The notes under the pieces were generated by a model, which worked only from the letters and a program-made list of their open reading frames with translations, did no database searches and was not told the origin of the DNA. A program made the translations under genes and the position numbers. Below, one piece after another: positions 1 to 9,089 of a DNA stretch of 61,049 nucleotides (its first letter is position 1; every line of letters begins with the position of its first letter). Source of the stretch: Acidobacteriaceae bacterium (GTDB taxonomy: Bacteria; Acidobacteriota; Terriglobia; Terriglobales; Acidobacteriaceae); NCBI GenBank assembly GCA_027311125.1, contig DAICZO010000307.1, forward strand, positions 1-61,049, read 5' to 3'.

Positions 1-43
1 GATTAGACGTCAAGTACCACTTCGGAAGATACTGCCCGAGGGG

Positions 44-1849
44 TTGCGACTGGGACGCTTCTTCTGGCCTGAGATTACAAGAGAAAAGAAGTTGATTCCC
101 CTATCTACGTTAGGTGTGGTTATGACCGTTGTGCTCACAACACTTGGTCCATGGCCTTTGAAGTACATTTTTAACCTACTTTTTCTCTCTACAGGATATA
201 AGCACTCAAGTGTACCTCCAGCATGGTTGTTATTGTTCCATACGACCACACTCTTGATCGGCCTTGCAAGTGCGATGGTGCTCTTAGCCGGTCTGGCAGC
301 AGTGAGTGATTACTACACAACTATATTAATGACACGAGCGGTATCACGAATTATGTCCAGGATACGTTCGCGACTCTTCACCCATGTTGCGAATCTATCT
401 TTGTCGTTCCATGCAAGAAATCGAACAGGCGATTTGATGGCACGTGTTACGTCCGATGTGGATCGTCTGCGGGAGGTGATCGTATCGGCCGCGCTGCCTC
501 TGGTGACCAATTGTGCTAGTCTGCTGTCAATGCTGGGGGTGATGTTCTGGGTTAACTGGCGTCTTGGAACGATCGCAGTGATGGCGATTCCTTTGTTCTT
601 ATTCTCCTCGGGTAGATTAGCTACTCGCATCCATACTGCCTCGGGAAGCCAGCGTAAACGAGAAGGTGCTATGGCTGCCACGACTGCAGAGACCATCTCA
701 TCCATGAGAGTTGTACAGGCGCTCTCGCTACAAGAGAAGTTCTCTACATTCTTTACTGGTGAGACACTAAAAAATCAGACAGAGATCGATGAAACGCAGA
801 AGTTGACTGCAGGGTTAGAACGACTTGTTGAGCTACTTGTTGCCTGCACTACAGCAATTATTCTGTACTTAGGGGCGAAGATGGTCCTGTCTGGCAAGCT
901 TACGCCAGGAGACTTAGTTGTATTTATGAGTTATCTCAGGACGGCGTTTCGTCCGATGCGTCAGCTTGCCAAATATCTCGGACAGATCGCGAAGGCATTG
1001 GCTTCGGGTGAGCGAATCATTGAATTATTGGAGACGGTGCCGGACATCCGTGATCGTGACGATGCTGTCGAGGCGCCTGTATTTGTAGGAACGGTAAAAT
1101 TTGACAACGTTTCTTTCGGCTATGATCCCGAGCATCTTGTGCTTCGCGGCGTGAGTTTTGAGGTCTCTGCTGGAGAGCGTCTTGCACTAGCAGGGCCATC
1201 AGGCAGTGGTAAGTCCACAATCGTAAGTCTTTTATTGCGTTTATATGATCCAACTGACGGTTGCATTCTCATTGATGGCCGCGACCTACGAGAATATAAA
1301 GTGCAGAGCTTGCGAACACAACTGGGTGTCGTGATGCAAGAAAGCCTCCTGTTTGATGCGAGTCTGAAAGAAAATATTGCCAATGGTGCAAGGAACGCCA
1401 GTGATGAGCAGATCATAGAATCAGCTAAGGTCGCTAACGCGCATGACTTTATCACTCGACTACCACAAGGTTACAACACAATGGCAGGAGAACGTGGGGC
1501 GGGACTGTCTGGTGGCCAGAAGCAACGGGTTGCCATTGCTAGGGCAGTAGTTCGCGGTGCTCCGATCCTTATCTGTGATGAGCCAACAACCGGACTCGAT
1601 CAAGTAAATGAGCGCGAAGTATCGCATGCACTTCGCAATGCAAGCCAAGGACGTACAGCGTTGTTGGTCACTCATGATTTACAGGCTGCTAGCGAATGCG
1701 ATCGTATTTTATATCTAGAGAACGGTGTGATTATAGAGCAGGGGAGTCACACTCAACTAATGCAACTAGACAGACGATATGCACAGGTATATCGCGCAGC
1801 AGCTCGTGTTACGAATGCATCTCCATCTGCAGAACTAGTTGAGGCTTAG
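44..1849 (+). CDS. ABC transporter, fused permease/ATP-binding protein (MsbA-like exporter)
   Basis: 601 aa; N-terminal TM region, Walker A GPSGSGKST, signature LSGGQKQR, Walker B ILICDEPT; start may lie upstream of the window. Confidence 0.93.
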   Translation: MRLGRFFWPEITREKKLIPLSTLGVVMTVVLTTLGPWPLKYIFNLLFLSTGYKHSSVPPAWLLLFHTTTLLIGLASAMVLLAGLAAVSDYYTTILMTRAVSRIMSRIRSRLFTHVANLSLSFHARNRTGDLMARVTSDVDRLREVIVSAALPLVTNCASLLSMLGVMFWVNWRLGTIAVMAIPLFLFSSGRLATRIHTASGSQRKREGAMAATTAETISSMRVVQALSLQEKFSTFFTGETLKNQTEIDETQKLTAGLERLVELLVACTTAIILYLGAKMVLSGKLTPGDLVVFMSYLRTAFRPMRQLAKYLGQIAKALASGERIIELLETVPDIRDRDDAVEAPVFVGTVKFDNVSFGYDPEHLVLRGVSFEVSAGERLALAGPSGSGKSTIVSLLLRLYDPTDGCILIDGRDLREYKVQSLRTQLGVVMQESLLFDASLKENIANGARNASDEQIIESAKVANAHDFITRLPQGYNTMAGERGAGLSGGQKQRVAIARAVVRGAPILICDEPTTGLDQVNEREVSHALRNASQGRTALLVTHDLQAASECDRILYLENGVIIEQGSHTQLMQLDRRYAQVYRAAARVTNASPSAELVEA

Positions 1850-1853
1850 GGTG

Positions 1854-2918
1854 ATGACGGTCCACGATGGAAAAGTAACACGTGTAACACTCGTACGACA
1901 TGGTCAAAGCGACTTCAACGCTGATAAGAGGTTCCAGGGAAGTCTGGATGAACCACAGCTTACGACTAGAGGTTGGAAGACTGCGGTTGCGTGTGGGAAC
2001 CACCTGAATAAGAGTCACTATGACCTAATTGTATGCAGTCCGTTGCGGCGTGCCCGACAGACTGTAGAAGGGATACTTTCAACCTATGGTTCAGATAGAA
2101 TAGCGCCGCCAGTTATTTATGACGCTAGACTGCGTGAAGTACATCTCCCGGGGTGGGAGGGGCTATCTATGCAGTTGATAAAAGATAAATATCCTACTGA
2201 GTATCGGACGTGGCGAGAGAGTCCAGACCGGTTAGCATTGCAAGCGCAATTGAGTTCAGCTCAATGCAATAATTCAGAGTTTTCGCCGCTCGGAGATATG
2301 AAAGAACGTGCATGCACATTCTGGGAGGATCTACTATTGCACCGACGCGGAAAGACGGTACTGATTGTTGGTCACGGAGCTGCAATCAGTGTGATGCTTG
2401 CGGTTGCGCTGAAGCTGCCTCTAGAACATGTCCATCGTGTGCAACAGTCTAACGGTGGAGTGAGTTGTCTGGAGTTCATTGCAGATAGAACTATGCCTGC
2501 ACGAGCACTTACCATAAACCGAACACAACACCTTGGCGAGACGCTCCCAAAGATGAAAGAGGGCCGGACTGGTGTTCGTATTCTTTTATCAGGTGAGGGA
2601 TGGACTTCAAGCATACCCTGGGACTATCCAGTGCCTGGAGCATGTGTTGATATCATTCAAGGCGAAGGCTCAGCACAAATTATATCTGGTGTGCTGGAGT
2701 GTGCTGATGACCAGATCCGCACTATAGCCTGGGTTCAGCCAGCCGGCCGAGTGGAATCCGAGATGTTTTCGACATTGAGACTTGAACACTGGCAGAGTCA
2801 TGGTCTGGCAATGGAAGGAGGGGGATTGACTGTGCTGCATTATCCGTTGCGTGGCTGCAAACCAATCGTACAGGCGATGAATATACACCCAATACCTGCT
2901 AAACAATCTGAGAAGTGA
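1854..2918 (+). CDS. Histidine phosphatase family protein with an additional C-terminal region
   Basis: LVRHGQSDFN motif (RHG) and VGHGAAISVM second His motif; track ORF begins at 1839, GTG 1851 or ATG 1854 more likely. Confidence 0.85.
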   Translation: MTVHDGKVTRVTLVRHGQSDFNADKRFQGSLDEPQLTTRGWKTAVACGNHLNKSHYDLIVCSPLRRARQTVEGILSTYGSDRIAPPVIYDARLREVHLPGWEGLSMQLIKDKYPTEYRTWRESPDRLALQAQLSSAQCNNSEFSPLGDMKERACTFWEDLLLHRRGKTVLIVGHGAAISVMLAVALKLPLEHVHRVQQSNGGVSCLEFIADRTMPARALTINRTQHLGETLPKMKEGRTGVRILLSGEGWTSSIPWDYPVPGACVDIIQGEGSAQIISGVLECADDQIRTIAWVQPAGRVESEMFSTLRLEHWQSHGLAMEGGGLTVLHYPLRGCKPIVQAMNIHPIPAKQSEK

Positions 2919-2968
2919 GACATGCAATGTGGATAACTACTACATGAGCCGCTGCATTCAATGTTCCG

Positions 2969-3766
2969 CTAGCCGCAATTAGTCGATATGTCAGTGCTGC
3001 CTGGCATATAGCTAAGTGCTTCGTAGGAGCAGAGTGCTATGCCGTATGTGGAAAGTCGTTCTTTCAGTTGCGGGCTACAGAGGACCGCCATTTCCTGATC
3101 GCGCTGGTGAATGTATTTGGAGAGTGCGGGCAAAGTATGGCAAGAGTACCCCGGGTGACACATGATTTCAACTACTTCGTTTTTGAGCGCAGTCATATTT
3201 ATGGCCAAGGCCAGTAGTGAGTTGACATTGAGATTATCACCGTAGAAATCAAGCACCATGTGATCTGGACACGAGATGCTCGCTTGTCGCAATGAGAGAC
3301 GCATAGCAGGTGTAACCGCACGAGCCGGTATTGCCCGTCGCATTGCCATCTCACAGTATGCTTCGAAAACGTTTGGGAGTTTGTGTACATGATGATGGGT
3401 GTCGATATGGGTTGGTTGAATACCCAAGTCAAGTAAGAATTGATACTGTAATTGCCACTCGTAAAGAATTTCTCGGATCGATGCGTTAGCTAAAGTACTT
3501 TTTGATGGATGAAAGTTTCCATCTGGTCCGCAGAGAGTGGGAATCAGTGATGGATGAGAGAGTGGACGTCCTGTGGTGAGTTGGAGATGAGCGCCAATAC
3601 GTCGAGGGATCTTAGGAGCCCAATAACGCAGTCGTTCGGCAGCCCCCGGCACGCATGCCATTGCTGTGGTACTTGTAACTACTCCCTGTTGAATAGCGTC
3701 AACAATGCCACAAGTAACACCGTCCGTAATGCCAAAGTCGTCCGCATTGATAATTACTCGCGGCAT
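2969..3766 (-). CDS. ChbG/HpnK (YdjC-like) family deacetylase
   Basis: MPRVIINADDFGITDGV start, HIDTHHHVHKLPNVF and HPGY motifs typical of YdjC-like deacetylases. Confidence 0.88.
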   Translation of the reverse strand: MPRVIINADDFGITDGVTCGIVDAIQQGVVTSTTAMACVPGAAERLRYWAPKIPRRIGAHLQLTTGRPLSHPSLIPTLCGPDGNFHPSKSTLANASIREILYEWQLQYQFLLDLGIQPTHIDTHHHVHKLPNVFEAYCEMAMRRAIPARAVTPAMRLSLRQASISCPDHMVLDFYGDNLNVNSLLALAINMTALKNEVVEIMCHPGYSCHTLPALSKYIHQRDQEMAVLCSPQLKERLSTYGIALCSYEALSYMPGSTDISTNCG

Positions 3767-3830
3767 GGAACACAATTACCTTTCTTACTATTACGTGTTG
3801 GTCAACTGTGAGCAACAATTTTGCCGTCAT

Positions 3831-5297
3831 CTATTGATCGCTGCTGGAGGGCAGACTTATTTGATCACTAGCAAGGGTGGGCGTGGGCGACGTATTGAAC
3901 AATGGACCGGTAACGCTTACGCTCTGTCCATTGGTGAGCGAAGGAAAACTCGCTGGGGTGAGGTTGCGATAGAAAGTACCAGCGCCGGCCTGGATAGTGG
4001 TAAGGGAGGTGATTGGAGATGAGTTGTCCTGCTCTGCAGCGTAATTAGTTAGAGTGAAGGTTTGGTTGCTACTTAGCGCTGAGATCGTTCCGCTTGCTGT
4101 ATAGTCTGTGAGCAGGACCTGAGATGAAGATACGTTTGGTAACTGACTTGACATAACGACATCGATGAGTACCGTCTGGCCGACGACCATGTCGTTGAGA
4201 CTGCTAAACGAGGTTCCACTGCTGACTGCTGGATACCCTGTGGAGTTGATTCCAAATACGGATCCTGGCTGCAGTGTGACTATTACCGTGCTCTCGTCCG
4301 GCGATGGGCTACTTGTGAAGCCGAAAGACTTATCAACCAGTAGCTGAAAGCTGTTGGTGGGTTGGGAGATAGAGCTAACTGTTCCCTGTAACAGTTTTGT
4401 ATTAGACATATCAGCATACGATATGCTTTCAGCATGTACGGCTCCAGCAGGAGTTAGACTAAGGTTCGCAACGATAATTTCTCCAGCAGCTATACATGAG
4501 TTGTTATTGGCAGGACAGATCGTGAGTGGGTAGTTGAATACAGTCCCTGAATCAACTGTTATAACGGGTAACACATCATTGGTTTCATTCAACAAGACTA
4601 ACTGTCCGTTAGCTATTGATTGAACTACTCCTATTGCTGCGTCCAGAGGTGTGTTTCCGTTATTAAGATTAGTACTTGAGGTGCCAACTTGATTGGGGCC
4701 TGTGTTGACCCCGCTGCTAAAGTCAAGGCTGTCATCGGACTGGAGTATTTTACCGACAGCCAAGGTGAGGGCGAAGCTGGTTGTTTTGCCAGATGTAACC
4801 GTTAGAGGTAGGACACCGGTACTTATATTTGCTTGACCAGTTGTCAAAGCAGGTACAAAGGTACACGTGCTCTGCGCAGCGCAGGATCCTCCAGGAATGG
4901 CGAGTGGAGTACCAGAAGTATTGCTAACTGAGAGAGATGGAGTGGAGAATGAAACAGCCAAGCTTGAATATGTTCCAGCAGGCACGGATGCTGTTGCTAA
5001 GAAGGCGGATCCAGTGGTGATGTTGGCTAAATCTAGCGTTACTGGAGTCGTCATCAGTTGTACATTCCCTGGATTGAGAACGGCACTCGTTATCTGGAGC
5101 CGGAGTGACTGCACCGTGGCTAACGTTGACGGTGTGCTTTGGGCGACAATACTGAGGCTACCGTTGGTGGCTTGCGCGATTGCGGCAGGTGTCGCTACCG
5201 AGATACCAGTGCAGCCGCTCAGTAGAAGTACAGTTACTGCTGCTACGCCAGTTGATAAATATTCAATTAGAGAATTAGGGCTACGTGCATGACCCAT
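3831..5297 (-). CDS. Putative lipoprotein with DUF4382-like N-terminal domain
   Basis: Signal peptide with lipobox (VLLLSGC); repetitive Ser/Thr-rich beta-type sequence; SD GAGG upstream. Confidence 0.75.
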   Translation of the reverse strand: MGHARSPNSLIEYLSTGVAAVTVLLLSGCTGISVATPAAIAQATNGSLSIVAQSTPSTLATVQSLRLQITSAVLNPGNVQLMTTPVTLDLANITTGSAFLATASVPAGTYSSLAVSFSTPSLSVSNTSGTPLAIPGGSCAAQSTCTFVPALTTGQANISTGVLPLTVTSGKTTSFALTLAVGKILQSDDSLDFSSGVNTGPNQVGTSSTNLNNGNTPLDAAIGVVQSIANGQLVLLNETNDVLPVITVDSGTVFNYPLTICPANNNSCIAAGEIIVANLSLTPAGAVHAESISYADMSNTKLLQGTVSSISQPTNSFQLLVDKSFGFTSSPSPDESTVIVTLQPGSVFGINSTGYPAVSSGTSFSSLNDMVVGQTVLIDVVMSSQLPNVSSSQVLLTDYTASGTISALSSNQTFTLTNYAAEQDNSSPITSLTTIQAGAGTFYRNLTPASFPSLTNGQSVSVTGPLFNTSPTPTLASDQISLPSSSDQ

Positions 5298-5406
5298 AGA
5301 AATAACCTCATTGTTTAGATTATTAAGTGTATCAACAAGCTATAAAAATAGACTAGTTATATATTAAGTCAAATGATACGAGCTTAATATGCAATGCAAT
5401 GCTTGA

Positions 5407-6780
5407 CTAGCAACGTAAGATCTTGTCTGAGATGATGGATCTGGTTGCATTGCGAGTATCGATTACTAATCTGGATTCATGAACGATCTGTTTTATGTCA
5501 TAGTAGCTGTGGTCGGTGGCGATCAGGACACAGTCAAACCGTTCCAGATTATGGAGGGGTGTGCTTTCCATCTCCAGATTGTAGTGTCGTCCACGCCCGA
5601 CCCTAGGGAAGAAGGGATCGTTGTATTCCACCTTCGCACCTTCTAGGCTGAGTAACTCTATGATTCGCAATGAAGGCGATTCGCGTAGATCGTCAACATC
5701 CCGTTTGTATGCTAGCCCCAGCAGTAGGATGGATGCCCCCCGCAGGGTTTTGCCATGGCGCACAAGTGCTAAACGGGTAGTATCTACGACATAATCAGGC
5801 ATTGACTCATTGACTTCGCCTGCGAGTTCGATAAATCGTGTAGTGAACCCGAATTGTTTTGCCTTCCAGGTCAGGTAAAAGGGGTCGACAGGAATACAGT
5901 GTCCACCAACACCAGGTCCTGGGTAGAATGCCTGGAATCCAAAGGGTTTTGTTGCTGCTGCATTGATCACCTCCCAGACATCAATACCCATGGGTTCACA
6001 CAGCTGTTTCAACTCGTTTACGAGAGCGATATTGACGGAGCGGTAGATATTTTCGAGTAGCTTAGTCATCTCGGCGGTTGCAGGGGACGAGACTGGGACA
6101 GTTCTCGTAAAGATGCTGCCATAGAGCGCACTGGCAGCAGTACGTGCACGGTCGTCAATTGTACCGATAATCTTGGGAATATCTTTTCTGGGAGTAACCA
6201 TATTACCTGGATCTTCGCGCTCTGGTGAGAAGGCGACCATGACTCCATTAAGGATTCCGTTGGTCGCACCATGGTCTGTTGATCGCAGGACGCGCACGCC
6301 ACGATGTGCTCCATGACGGTTGATTGTCTCCACCACGATCTCTTCTGTGGTACCTGGGTAGGTGGTGCTTTCGAGGATAACCATTTGACCGTCACGGAGG
6401 AAAGGCGCTATGGACTCCATGGTGGAGATGACATAACTCATGTCTGGGGTGTGATCGTGATGTAGGGGAGTTGGAACGCAGATCAGGACGACATCCACGT
6501 CGGCGATTTGGGAGAATTCGGATGTGGCACGGAATCCGGAGGCCTGTGCTGCTTGAATATGCGATGGTTCAATACGATGTATGTAGCTCTGTCCGCGATT
6601 GAGACAGGCAACTTTCTCGGAGTCGATATCAAAGCCGCGGACGGCTAATCCAGTCTCACTAAACATAAGGGTGAGCGGTAGACCAACATAGCCCAAGCCG
6701 ACGATTCCGACTACAGCAGTTCGATCTTCGATTTTGTTAACCCATTTCTGCAGGTCGGATGTGGTGCATGCTTCGATCAT
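5407..6780 (-). CDS. Nucleotide-sugar dehydrogenase (UDP-N-acetylmannosamine/UDP-glucose dehydrogenase family)
   Basis: GIVGLGYVGLPLTLMFSE Rossmann motif, GPGVGGHCIPVDP motif, C-terminal LGLAYKRDVDDLRESPSL; internal ATG at 6780 fits better than the track start at 7161. Confidence 0.92.
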   Translation of the reverse strand: MIEACTTSDLQKWVNKIEDRTAVVGIVGLGYVGLPLTLMFSETGLAVRGFDIDSEKVACLNRGQSYIHRIEPSHIQAAQASGFRATSEFSQIADVDVVLICVPTPLHHDHTPDMSYVISTMESIAPFLRDGQMVILESTTYPGTTEEIVVETINRHGAHRGVRVLRSTDHGATNGILNGVMVAFSPEREDPGNMVTPRKDIPKIIGTIDDRARTAASALYGSIFTRTVPVSSPATAEMTKLLENIYRSVNIALVNELKQLCEPMGIDVWEVINAAATKPFGFQAFYPGPGVGGHCIPVDPFYLTWKAKQFGFTTRFIELAGEVNESMPDYVVDTTRLALVRHGKTLRGASILLLGLAYKRDVDDLRESPSLRIIELLSLEGAKVEYNDPFFPRVGRGRHYNLEMESTPLHNLERFDCVLIATDHSYYDIKQIVHESRLVIDTRNATRSIISDKILRC

Positions 6781-6847
6781 TGAGCGCTCCTGGTAATACA
6801 CGTTGTAGTGGTCGATAGCTTTGAGGGCATTAAGCTGATCGTGGTGT

Positions 6848-7258
6848 TCATTGTGTCTGGATTCGTGGTTCTGCATCGTTATTTGAGTCGTTGACACGAT
6901 CACGACGTTTGGACCTGTGAGTGCCCTTTGTAGGGGACTTACTTCTGCGTCGCATGAGTTCGTTTGCTTTAGGCGTTGATGGGTTGAGCCAGGTTCGTGA
7001 TGCTTCGAGTGGTGTAATGCTAGCTCGAATTGTGGAGTTGGGGCTAAACCGTCCTGACCATTCAGAGATGTTGTGCAAGAGATATGGGGCGATGTTCTGC
7101 GGAGGAGTGAGGGGTGCATCTGTAGAAGTTCGATTGGTAGTGGGTTGAGTAGTTGATGCAAGACTGCCAGTGCTGCCGAAGGGGCTAACCAACAATGTCG
7201 AGAGGGCAGCTACCTGGGCGAGAGCGCATGCATTGCGGCGGCAGGATGTGTTCTCCAT
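6848..7258 (-). CDS. Small putative secreted protein, unknown function
   Basis: 136 aa, signal-peptide-like N-terminus (MENTSCRRNACALAQVAALSTLLVSPFG), SD GAGGAG about 9 nt before ATG at 7258, sigma-54-like element just upstream; no family recognised. Confidence 0.5.
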   Translation of the reverse strand: MENTSCRRNACALAQVAALSTLLVSPFGSTGSLASTTQPTTNRTSTDAPLTPPQNIAPYLLHNISEWSGRFSPNSTIRASITPLEASRTWLNPSTPKANELMRRRSKSPTKGTHRSKRRDRVNDSNNDAEPRIQTQ

Positions 7259-7300
7259 AGTTGCCATCTCCTCACAGTCAATGTGACTACACGGGTGAAT

Positions 7301-7316
7301 AGCACCTGTCCTACCA
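7301..7316 (-). promoter_or_regulatory. Candidate sigma-54 -24/-12 promoter (minus strand), driving the small secreted ORF and possibly the dehydrogenase
   Basis: Minus strand reads TGGTAGGACAGGTGCT; GG-N10-GC spacing exact versus TGGCACN5TTGCW; three non-consensus positions. Confidence 0.5.
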
Positions 7317-7387
7317 AATGGAGTATGAAGTAAAAAGCCTAGAATCAATTGTTTAGAGAGAGTGAAGTGTTGATGCGATGAGAAAGG

Positions 7388-7462
7388 GACACACGTAGTG
7401 TGTCAAAGGGACACACTGTGTTGATTGGGAACAGTGCTGTGTCAAGGGTGTGATTCTGTGTG
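7388..7462. promoter_or_regulatory. Cluster of inverted-repeat sites, candidate enhancer (UAS) for the adjacent NtrC-type regulator
   Basis: Perfect GACACAC-GTA-GTGTGTC at 7388-7404, then GACACACTGTGTT 7410-7422, GAACAGTGCTGTGTC 7429-7443, half-site TGTGTG 7457-7462; about 20 bp apart. Confidence 0.75.
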
Positions 7463-7532
7463 AAGGCCGGCCAAGTATACGTAAGTGTTTTCGTTTGAGG
7501 GTCTTCAGGTTTTGTTGTGCTTTGATACAGTT

Positions 7533-7548
7533 TGGCAATCTGATTGCT
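7533..7548 (+). promoter_or_regulatory. Sigma-54 -24/-12 promoter
   Basis: TGGCAATCTGATTGCT matches TGGCACN5TTGCW at all but one position, with exact GG/GC spacing, about 20 bp before the start codon at 7569. Confidence 0.82.
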
Positions 7549-7568
7549 ATGATTCAATCGGATAAGTA

Positions 7569-9059
7569 ATGATCGACAAAATTCTACTGATCGCAATGTG
7601 CACTGCGCTACTGATAGTTCAGGCTAACGCCGAAGCAGGTGTTTGCCGTAAGCCTGAAGATCAAGCGACGGTAGAGATGCAGGAACGCGCACAGCATGCT
7701 CTGCAGATAAAGTCGTACCGAGCGGTTGAAGAGGAGTTGCGCCTGTACGTTGCAGCACATCCGGAGCAATGCGATCTGAGCCTTCTGCTTGGCAGGGCGT
7801 ATATGTTTCGGAAGAGAGATCGTTCGGCAGAGAAGCTGTTTCGAGCCGTTCTAGAACGTGATGGAAACAATAGGGTTGCAATGCTCGAACTAGCTCGTAT
7901 TGACGGTTACCATGCGAAATACTCCGAGTCTAATCGTTTTTACGAGGTTCTACTGGCGGCCGATCCTGAAGATGAGAGTGCGAGTGTAGGACTGGTGCGT
8001 AACCTCATGGATATGGAGGAGACGACGAACGCTGTAGCTGTCCTCAAAGCAGGCCTGAAGGCACATCCGAACAGTTTACAGTTGCAGGAGTTTCAGGATG
8101 AGTTATCCACCCAGCCAGTAAAGGGACACAACAACGAGAGCGAAGTGCAGCATCGATATCAGAGCCAAGTACAAGACTGGACATACATCATAGTGGATTC
8201 TGCAGGTGATCATATTGTTGAGAACCTGTCACGTTCTACGATCGAGATTACGCCGCGTTTATTCGTTCATTTGACGACACGTGTCCGTTATTTGTCCTCG
8301 CAAGGTGGAATTTTAGAGCCGGTAGACGAGAACGCAGAAAGTCTCGGCGGAGCAACGGTGAGTGCCGTAACATTCCAGGGGACTACCCGTCTTGATTACC
8401 ATCTGACTCACTGGCTTACTTTGACGGGTGGGGGTGGTGGAGTCAGGTTTAATAACGGAACTTCGAGAGGGTTATTTCGTGGTGGGCTCGACCTTCATAA
8501 GGGCAGATCGCTGAGTTTCAACGCTACTTATTTAAAGACTCCTGTTTTGCCAACGCAAGAGGCTGAGACGTTTCATCTGACTGCACAGGGAATTCGGATG
8601 CGACTGGACTGGAGTAAACCGAAAGACCGAATGCATCTAAGCCTATCGGAGTTGCGTTATGCCGATACAAACTTGCGTCATGAACAGCAGTTTGAGGCTC
8701 TTCATTGGTTTGGTGCAAGACGAGTAGATCTTGGCACTGGCGTCGATGTAGAGCATCTGGGCTTTAGCCAGACTTTGAATCATGGCTACTTTAGCCCAAG
8801 TAACTATCAGAGTTACATGGCTTCGGCTGCGGTGAGACTCCATCATTTTCATCACTTTAATGCTGAGTACAAGTTCAGTTCAGGAGCGGAGTCGATCAAG
8901 CCTTCTCCCTTTCGATTTGTGTATGAAGTTACAGCAGATAATTTTGTCAATTTAGGCAAGTGGGACTTACACGCGAACTACACATTTGACCATTCGACAC
9001 AGTCGACGGGAGCTTTCCAGACAAGTTTTGTGAGTGTGGGAGTCAAGTATGCCTTTTGA
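7569..9059 (+). CDS. TPR-repeat protein with C-terminal outer-membrane beta-barrel
   Basis: Signal peptide; TPR-like helices (LLLGRAYMFRKRDRSAEKLFRAVLERDGNN); beta-rich C-terminal half ending in FVSVGVKYAF (terminal Phe). Confidence 0.8.
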   Translation: MIDKILLIAMCTALLIVQANAEAGVCRKPEDQATVEMQERAQHALQIKSYRAVEEELRLYVAAHPEQCDLSLLLGRAYMFRKRDRSAEKLFRAVLERDGNNRVAMLELARIDGYHAKYSESNRFYEVLLAADPEDESASVGLVRNLMDMEETTNAVAVLKAGLKAHPNSLQLQEFQDELSTQPVKGHNNESEVQHRYQSQVQDWTYIIVDSAGDHIVENLSRSTIEITPRLFVHLTTRVRYLSSQGGILEPVDENAESLGGATVSAVTFQGTTRLDYHLTHWLTLTGGGGGVRFNNGTSRGLFRGGLDLHKGRSLSFNATYLKTPVLPTQEAETFHLTAQGIRMRLDWSKPKDRMHLSLSELRYADTNLRHEQQFEALHWFGARRVDLGTGVDVEHLGFSQTLNHGYFSPSNYQSYMASAAVRLHHFHHFNAEYKFSSGAESIKPSPFRFVYEVTADNFVNLGKWDLHANYTFDHSTQSTGAFQTSFVSVGVKYAF

Positions 9060-9089
9060 AGCTATAAACGACAAGTTCAAGGATCGAGT

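Noticed and set aside
6781-7161. N-terminal extension of the nucleotide-sugar dehydrogenase ORF in the track
   Set aside because: Extension is low-complexity and overlaps the small secreted ORF; ATG at 6780 precedes the Rossmann domain with normal spacing.
7388-7462. CRISPR-like or simple-repeat interpretation of the GACACAC cluster
   Set aside because: Units are short imperfect palindromes at about 20-bp phasing with no unique spacers; geometry fits activator sites better.
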